The notes under the pieces were generated by a model. It saw nothing but the letters and a program-made list of their open reading frames with translations. It did no database searches and was not told the origin of the DNA. 25,822 nucleotides of DNA from CAYURH01 sp964447105 (GTDB taxonomy: Bacteria > Patescibacteriota > Saccharimonadia > Saccharimonadales > EFPC-124), in assembly GCA_964447105.1 (NCBI GenBank), contig CAYURH010000017.1, forward strand, positions 1 through 25,822, in the 5' to 3' direction. Positions 21,340 to 25,822 of the stretch are shown here, in pieces (within the stretch, counting starts at the first letter, position 1; each line of letters opens with the position of its first letter). The translations under genes and the position numbers were made by a program.

Positions 21340-23469
21340 TTAGTATTCGCCTGGGTGGCCTAGATCAGGCGCCGGTGTTTCTACGGGCATAGCCATGCGA
21401 GGCACCATGGGGGCGCGCTGCACTGGCTGGCCTTGGTCAACTTGCTGGTTGGGGTTGATTTCGTTGATCACAGGGATCACGATGGGCGTACGACGGGTTT
21501 GGTCGTACAAGACGTGGGTTAGTTCGTCTTTGAGCTCTTTTTTGAACACATCTAGGTCGGTCTTGCGGCCCATGTAGGCGCGAGCAACTTTTTGCTTGAG
21601 GTAGCTGCGGATGGTATTCATCAACTCTTCGCTGTCGCGCAGGTAGATAAAGCCACGACTAATGATGTCGGGGCTAGTCATCAGCCGACCGGTCTGGCGA
21701 TTGACGGTAAGCACCACAATGAACATGCCTTCGCTCGCCATGTGAATGCGGTCTTTGAGTACCACTTCGCTCACCTCTTCGCCGGCGTCGTCGAACATCA
21801 GGCCACCAGCTGGCACACGACCAGCTTTGCGAGCCAAGCCATGTTGGTCGAGTTCGAGCACGTCGCCACTGTCGCATACGAAGATACGGTCGCGGGTAAT
21901 GCCACATTCTTTCTCGGCCAACTCGGCATTATGCACCAACATGTGGAATTCACCGTGGATGGGCATGTAGTATTTGGGCTTGATAGCGTCGATCAGTTTT
22001 ACATGGTCGTCGTAGTAGCCGTGACCACTTAAGTGGATACGGCCCACATTGCGCAGGTGGGTGCGGCGGTCTTGGATAGCGTCGGCACCTTCGCGCATTA
22101 GGTTGTCGACGGTGCGCACAATGTATTTTTCGTTGCCCGGAATCATACTAGAGCTAAATACAATGATGTCGGTATTTTTGACTTTGAGGTTTTTGTGCGA
22201 GCCATTGGCCATGCGGTTGAGCACGGCGCTGAATTCGCCCTGGCTACCAGTACATACCACGACTACTTTGCCGTCTTGCATCTTCACGGCGTCTTCCATG
22301 CGTACAATCACATCTTGTGGCACCTTGATGGCGCCGGTGCGCAAAGCGACTTCCATGTTTTGGATCATACTGTAGCCGGCGATAGCCACTTTGCGGCCGT
22401 GGGCTTTGGCTTCTTCTAGAATCACCTGGATGCGGTGGATCTGGCTGGAGAATGTGCTGATGATAATACGACCTTTGGGGTACATATCCATGATCTGGCC
22501 CATGCTGGCTTTGACATCGAGCTCACCGTGCTGGTGGGAGCCGGCGTCTTCGCAGTTGGTGCTTTCGTTCATGAGCAGGAGCACGCCTTCTTCGCGAGCG
22601 ATTTGCTCGAGGCGTGGCAGGTCAAATTTGATGCCGTCGACTGGGTTTTCTTCGAAACGCCAGTCGCCAGTGTTGATGAGCACGCCTACGGGAGTGCGGA
22701 TCACCACAGCGGTGGCGTCGGGGATAGAGTGATTCACGCGCACCAGCTCGATGCTAAAGCTACTGCCCAGCTGCACTCGTTCGTGCGCTTCGGGGTTGAG
22801 CACATTGTATATAGGTCGGTAATCGCTGGTGGATTCTTCCATGGTGCGCTGCACCATAGCGATCGTAAACTTACCGCCATACACTGGCGCTTGCAGTTTG
22901 GGGATGATGTGGCGGGCTGCACCTATGTGGTCTAAGTGGCCGTGGGTAAACACAATGCCACGAATTTTGTCTTTGCGCTCTTCTAGATATGTTGTGTCAG
23001 GGATGATGTAGTTGATACCCGGGTAATCGGCGCCCGGGAACAAGAATCCCATGTCGATCACAATGATGTCGTCACCATATTCGATAGCCATCATGTTTTT
23101 GCCAATGCCCATTTCACCCAAGCCGCCAATAGGGATAACTCTGAGCGTAGCACCATCGCGTTTGGGGATGGTTTTTTGCATATTCAGTGTGAATTGTTGG
23201 CCGCCGTAGCCGTTGAATATGGATTTATTTACTGGCACATCCACGACGTGTTGGCTGGCCTGCAAATTGACGTTTTCAGAAGTACGACGCTGCGCGCGTT
23301 GCACTTCACCGCGGCGAGTTTGGGTGCGCGCCAGTACGGTGTTGTTCTGCGCGGGGCGTTCGCCGCGTGGTTGCTGATCATTATATTTATTGTTCGGGCG
23401 GCGCTGGTTTTGGTTGGGGTTTTGTTGTGGCTTGCCCTGTTTGGGTTGGTTGTTTTTCTGTTGATTCAT
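21340..23469 (-). CDS. rnj: Ribonuclease J
   Basis: A 709-residue metallo-beta-lactamase/beta-CASP nuclease that degrades and matures RNA with 5' exonuclease and endonuclease activity. The zinc site THGHLDHIGA lies near residue 175, the beta-CASP motifs follow (CTGSQGEFSAVLNRM; RIHLSGHGYYDDH), and the PIHGEFHMLVHN motif is intact. It has a 70-residue Asn/Gln/Arg-rich disordered N-terminal extension, as seen in actinobacterial and some CPR forms, and a Pro/Gln-rich tail. It starts 3 bases after the udg stop, so the two are co-transcribed. It works alongside PNPase, whose gene lies at the window end. Confidence 0.97.
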   Translation of the reverse strand: MNQQKNNQPKQGKPQQNPNQNQRRPNNKYNDQQPRGERPAQNNTVLARTQTRRGEVQRAQRRTSENVNLQASQHVVDVPVNKSIFNGYGGQQFTLNMQKTIPKRDGATLRVIPIGGLGEMGIGKNMMAIEYGDDIIVIDMGFLFPGADYPGINYIIPDTTYLEERKDKIRGIVFTHGHLDHIGAARHIIPKLQAPVYGGKFTIAMVQRTMEESTSDYRPIYNVLNPEAHERVQLGSSFSIELVRVNHSIPDATAVVIRTPVGVLINTGDWRFEENPVDGIKFDLPRLEQIAREEGVLLLMNESTNCEDAGSHQHGELDVKASMGQIMDMYPKGRIIISTFSSQIHRIQVILEEAKAHGRKVAIAGYSMIQNMEVALRTGAIKVPQDVIVRMEDAVKMQDGKVVVVCTGSQGEFSAVLNRMANGSHKNLKVKNTDIIVFSSSMIPGNEKYIVRTVDNLMREGADAIQDRRTHLRNVGRIHLSGHGYYDDHVKLIDAIKPKYYMPIHGEFHMLVHNAELAEKECGITRDRIFVCDSGDVLELDQHGLARKAGRVPAGGLMFDDAGEEVSEVVLKDRIHMASEGMFIVVLTVNRQTGRLMTSPDIISRGFIYLRDSEELMNTIRSYLKQKVARAYMGRKTDLDVFKKELKDELTHVLYDQTRRTPIVIPVINEINPNQQVDQGQPVQRAPMVPRMAMPVETPAPDLGHPGEY

Positions 23470-23472
23470 AAA

Positions 23473-24048
23473 TTATTTATTCCTTTCGAGTTTGCGAAGC
23501 GCCACTGGCACTTGTTTGAAATCATCTTTAATTGTTTGTCGCATATTATTGTTGTACAGCGCGGCTGCAGGGTGTAGTAATGGCAATACTGGCCATTGGC
23601 CACCAGTGATCAACTGACCGTGGACATCGCCTATGGTCACGTTGGGCACAAAGTAGCCCATGCTGTGCCGGCCCAATGTGACAATCATTGTAGGATTGAT
23701 CACCTCGAGTTGACGCAACAAATACGGCCACGACGCTTCTTTTTCCTCGGGTTTGGGGTCGCGGTTGTTGGGCGGACGGTATTTCACGATACTCGTGATA
23801 AATACGTCACGGCGATTCAAACCGACCGACGCCAGCAATTCATCCAGGAATTTACCAGCGGCACCCACAAAGGGCTTGCCTGTCATATCTTCGTTTTTGC
23901 CTGGGGCCTCACCAATGAACACTATGCGTGCATCGGGATCACCCTCCCCCATGACCAAGTGGTTAGCTGTCTTGGCCAAATCCGGACAGACATTGTGAGC
24001 AATCATATCGTCCCGGATTTGATCAAGTAGTGTTTGTTTACTTTTCAT
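23473..24048 (-). CDS. Family 4-like uracil-DNA glycosylase without Fe-S cysteines
   Basis: A 191-residue UDG-superfamily protein. Motif A is GEAPGKNED (46-54), then PFVGAAGKFLDELL and SIVKYRPPNNRDPKPEE, and motif B is HPAAAL (159-164), the family 4 pattern. It should remove uracil from DNA in base-excision repair. In typical family 4 enzymes four cysteines bind a 4Fe-4S cluster; here only Cys21 remains, the VKC position is Tyr90, and the later cysteine position is Ser106, so the cluster is probably absent. Co-transcribed with rnj. The promoter TTGGCT-17-TATAAT gives a leader of about 70 bases. Confidence 0.9.
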   Translation of the reverse strand: MKSKQTLLDQIRDDMIAHNVCPDLAKTANHLVMGEGDPDARIVFIGEAPGKNEDMTGKPFVGAAGKFLDELLASVGLNRRDVFITSIVKYRPPNNRDPKPEEKEASWPYLLRQLEVINPTMIVTLGRHSMGYFVPNVTIGDVHGQLITGGQWPVLPLLHPAAALYNNNMRQTIKDDFKQVPVALRKLERNK

Positions 24049-24126
24049 TCGTGGTCATAAAACGCAGCGCTCGGTTACACATGTTAGTCGTAAGAGGCGG
24101 CATCGCTTTGCGATGATAGTACCTGT

Positions 24127-24155
24127 ATTATAGCACACCCCAGAGCAAAAGCCAA
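24127..24155 (-). promoter_or_regulatory. Promoter of the udg-rnj operon
   Basis: Minus strand TTGGCT (24150-24155), 17 bases, TATAAT (24127-24132) with a TGC extension. The leader contains a small CATCGC/GCGATG hairpin (24101-24115). Confidence 0.65.
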
Positions 24156-24156
24156 A

Positions 24157-24759
24157 CTAGTTAACTATGTGTCCTTGGTGCAGCAGGTAGCGCAACTTAC
24201 GGATAAAGCGATGCAGATCGGGACCCAGCACGTCTTGTGGTTCTTGACTCAGCGCATCGATATCCCACCATTTGATATCACTAAACGACTGGCGTTCCCA
24301 GCTAAGCGGCGCGCTTTCGCTGAGCTCGATCATATACCACACACTCAGATCGGTATGAGTATGATCACCATCCACCACCTGCGCCTCACTAATGAACATT
24401 GGTGCGCCTTGGTTCAACAGCTTAGCTTCCACACCCAGTTCTTCATCGCACTCACGGTTAATAGTAGCTAGGGGGCTTTCTTGCGGTTCGATATGTCCAC
24501 CGGTAGGCAACCAGGCCTGCGCCATGTTGTGGTGCACCAACAAGATGTGATGAGTGGTCGGATCAATGGCCACAAAATACGCCACCACGTGTTTGCGCGG
24601 TACATCTGGTTTTTGCAGGCGGTAAATGAGCTGCGTGTTTGCGATCCAATCCAGCGCCCGCGACTGGCAGTCTCGCTCTATTTCGTCAAACGGCTCGATG
24701 GTCTGGATGTGATCGGCTAGGATCTGGCGGTCGTCGGTCATGTATACATATCGTCGCAC
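24157..24759 (-). CDS. Nudix hydrolase
   Basis: A 200-residue protein with a complete Nudix box, GX5EX7REUXEEXGU, at residues 88-110 (GHIEPQE ... RECDEELGV), which binds the metal and hydrolyses a nucleoside diphosphate linked to another moiety. An N-terminal extension of about 55 residues (DRQILADHIQTIEPFDEIERDCQ), probably helical, precedes the fold, as in Nudix proteins of NUDT22/ADP-ribose-like subgroups; the substrate cannot be told from sequence. Start could be ATG 24759 or ATG 24741 (MTDDRQ); no ribosome binding site decides between them. Confidence 0.92.
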   Translation of the reverse strand: MRRYVYMTDDRQILADHIQTIEPFDEIERDCQSRALDWIANTQLIYRLQKPDVPRKHVVAYFVAIDPTTHHILLVHHNMAQAWLPTGGHIEPQESPLATINRECDEELGVEAKLLNQGAPMFISEAQVVDGDHTHTDLSVWYMIELSESAPLSWERQSFSDIKWWDIDALSQEPQDVLGPDLHRFIRKLRYLLHQGHIVN

Positions 24760-24781
24760 ATACGAGCCAGACGGGCAAGAT

Positions 24782-24793
24782 TACTGTACAGTA
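24782..24793. promoter_or_regulatory. 12-base perfect palindrome between divergent genes
   Basis: TACTGTACAGTA is fully self-complementary and lies between the Nudix gene and the 110-residue gene, just upstream of the AT-rich TATAGTATATTAC region that serves the plus-strand gene. Candidate operator. Confidence 0.35.
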
Positions 24794-24836
24794 TGTTCAT
24801 AAGGTTGTATAGTATATTACGAAGGGAGTGGTTCTG

Positions 24837-25169
24837 TTGCAAATTCTAGTAGCAGTTGCCGGCAACACGCTAACCCCCGCGGAGCGTTCCAAACCCATGG
24901 CCGGTGCCCACGAGCTCCGCGTAACCATGGAATTCAGTCCCAAGGAGGTCAAGGCTCTGCAGGCCGGCCCCGAGGGGGGTGACGACTTCCTGGGCGCGCT
25001 CGAACGGCGGCTGGGCGTCACGATGGGTGTGGGGCCTGACAGCGTGGCGGGGCCTATCACATTCACTATGAACGCGGCGGCCAGAGAGCGCCTCGTGCGA
25101 CTTGGCGCAACGCCAGCCGAAGTCGTTGACAAGGTGCGGGCGATCGCCCGCGAGCTCATGCCCGCATAA
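24837..25169 (+). CDS. Hypothetical protein, GC-rich single-gene unit (110 aa)
   Basis: The frame opens at GTG 24828, but AAGGGAG ends immediately before it; TTG at 24837 lies 8 bases downstream of that site and is preferred. The product is a soluble 110-residue protein: an N-terminal beta stretch (QILVAVAGN), a conserved-looking middle (HELRVTMEFSPKEVKALQ), a Gly/Asp-rich turn (AGPEGGDDF), and C-terminal helices (NAAARERLVRLG; TPAEVVDKVRAIARELM). No family recognised. The codons are strongly GC-rich, unlike pnp next to it. Closed by a perfect 8-bp hairpin and a bidirectional-looking terminator, and preceded by an AT-rich promoter region with a palindrome. Confidence 0.72.
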   Translation: MQILVAVAGNTLTPAERSKPMAGAHELRVTMEFSPKEVKALQAGPEGGDDFLGALERRLGVTMGVGPDSVAGPITFTMNAAARERLVRLGATPAEVVDKVRAIARELMPA

Positions 25170-25173
25170 CCCC

Positions 25174-25200
25174 GGAGGCCGTCACTCGCTGGCGGCCTCC
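25174..25200 (+). terminator. GC hairpin after the 110-residue gene
   Basis: GGAGGCCG (25174-25181) and CGGCCTCC (25193-25200) pair perfectly over 8 bp with an 11-base loop, 4 bases after the stop. No U-tract follows at once. Confidence 0.55.
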
Positions 25201-25209
25201 ACACTCTAC

Positions 25210-25230
25210 TCGCCTACGTAGGCGATTTTT
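25210..25230 (+). terminator. Intrinsic terminator between the 110-residue gene and pnp
   Basis: TCGCCTACGTAGGCGA (25210-25225) is a perfect palindrome and folds as a 6-bp stem with a 4-base loop, then TTTTT (25226-25230). It acts on the plus strand; the last T bases overlap the pnp stop. Confidence 0.7.
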
Positions 25231-25822
25231 ATTTGGCTTCTTTCATGCTCAGGTTCAGGCGACCTTGGTCGTCGATAGCCACCAGTTTCACTTTCACTGA
25301 ATCGCCTTCGTGCAATACATCGCTCACTTTTTCGACACGCTGGTCGCTAATTTGGCTGACGTGCACCAGCCCGTCACGGCCTGGCATAATATTCACGAAT
25401 GCGCCAAATTCCATCAGTTTCACTACAGTACCGTCGTAGATCTTACCCACTTCGGGTTCGGCTACGATGTCTTGGATCATCTTGAGTGCCGCTTCGATAC
25501 TCTTGGTGTCAACAGCAGCTACGGTTACCAAACCATCATCATTGATGTCGATTTGCGTACCAGTTTCGGCGATAATCCTGTTGATCATTTCGCCGCCCTT
25601 GCCAATAACTTCGCGGATCTTTTCTGGTTTGATCATGAGTTTTTCGATACGTGGCGCATATGGGCTGAGCTCTTTGCGTGGCTCGGGCAGAGTGGTAAGC
25701 ATGTGTTTTAGGATTTCAGCCCTCCCCTCTTTGCCCTGCATGAGGGCTTGTTTGAGCACGTCTACACTGAGGCCGTGCACTTTCATATCCATTTGCAACG
25801 CGGTGATGCCTTTGGCGGTACC
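25229..25822 (-). CDS. pnp: Polyribonucleotide nucleotidyltransferase (PNPase), 5' part outside window
   Basis: The visible C-terminal 196 or so residues begin in the conserved GTAKGITALQMDMKVHGLS of the second RNase PH domain, followed by an LSPYAPRIEKLMIKPEKI linker, a KH domain (REVIGKGGEMINRIIAETG, with the GKGG loop), and an S1 domain (GKIYDGTVVKLMEFGAFVNI; DGLVHVSQIS). PNPase degrades RNA 3' to 5' by phosphorolysis and complements the 5' exonuclease RNase J encoded nearby. The protein ends soon after S1 (LNLSMKEAK), a compact form without a long tail. Confidence 0.97.
   Translation of the reverse strand, partial: GTAKGITALQMDMKVHGLSVDVLKQALMQGKEGRAEILKHMLTTLPEPRKELSPYAPRIEKLMIKPEKIREVIGKGGEMINRIIAETGTQIDINDDGLVTVAAVDTKSIEAALKMIQDIVAEPEVGKIYDGTVVKLMEFGAFVNIMPGRDGLVHVSQISDQRVEKVSDVLHEGDSVKVKLVAIDDQGRLNLSMKEAK

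Noticed and set aside
24782..24793. TACTGTACAGTA as a LexA (SOS) box
   Set aside because: The half-sites match in part, but the 8-base spacer of the proteobacterial consensus is missing and no lexA is seen.

Overview
The window is gene-dense bacterial DNA that fits a member of the Candidate Phyla Radiation (Patescibacteria), most likely Saccharibacteria or a close relative. That placement is inferred from gene content: a monoderm-type type IV pilus operon (PilM, PilN, PilO, PilB) with no secretin gene beside it, RNase J, many very small genes and tight packing. UGA is a true stop: pilM ends in TGA just before the ribosome binding site of pilN. This argues against the UGA-recoding CPR lineages. 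No rRNA, tRNA, CRISPR array, insertion sequence or integrase was seen, and no stretch over 300 bases lacks a gene.

Layout. 1-6632 (minus strand): a type IV pilus operon running from a TPR membrane protein through a large exported protein, PilM, PilN, PilO and a small membrane protein to PilB, which leaves the window at its 3' end. 6730-10243 (plus): a five-gene unit behind a good promoter. It encodes a 65-residue hydrophobic peptide, a PqqD-like/M50 membrane peptidase, an ABC ATPase, a polytopic permease and a small two-helix membrane protein. It looks like a peptide (RiPP or bacteriocin-like) maturation and export cluster and is the best candidate for an undescribed system. It is followed by a HExxH protein (10252-10785) and ychF.

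11917-16137: the conserved block rpsF-ssb-rpsR-efp-tlyA (minus), flanked by small GC-rich genes. 16146-18299 is ftsK. 18416-20335 holds an exported lipoprotein, an unknown acidic protein and yajQ. 20452-25822 holds a methyltransferase, the udg-rnj pair (UDG and RNase J), a Nudix hydrolase, another GC-rich gene and the 3' part of pnp.

A second theme is a set of six unrelated genes (40, 67, 110, 144, 149 and 287 residues) scattered between housekeeping genes. Each is GC-rich, has a strong Shine-Dalgarno site (often with a GTG or TTG start), and is closed by a perfect or near-perfect GC-rich hairpin. Four of the six encode exported products. Several housekeeping genes instead show a -10 or extended -10 element 6 to 10 bases before the start codon, which suggests leaderless or near-leaderless transcripts. 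The window therefore seems to contain two styles of gene expression.
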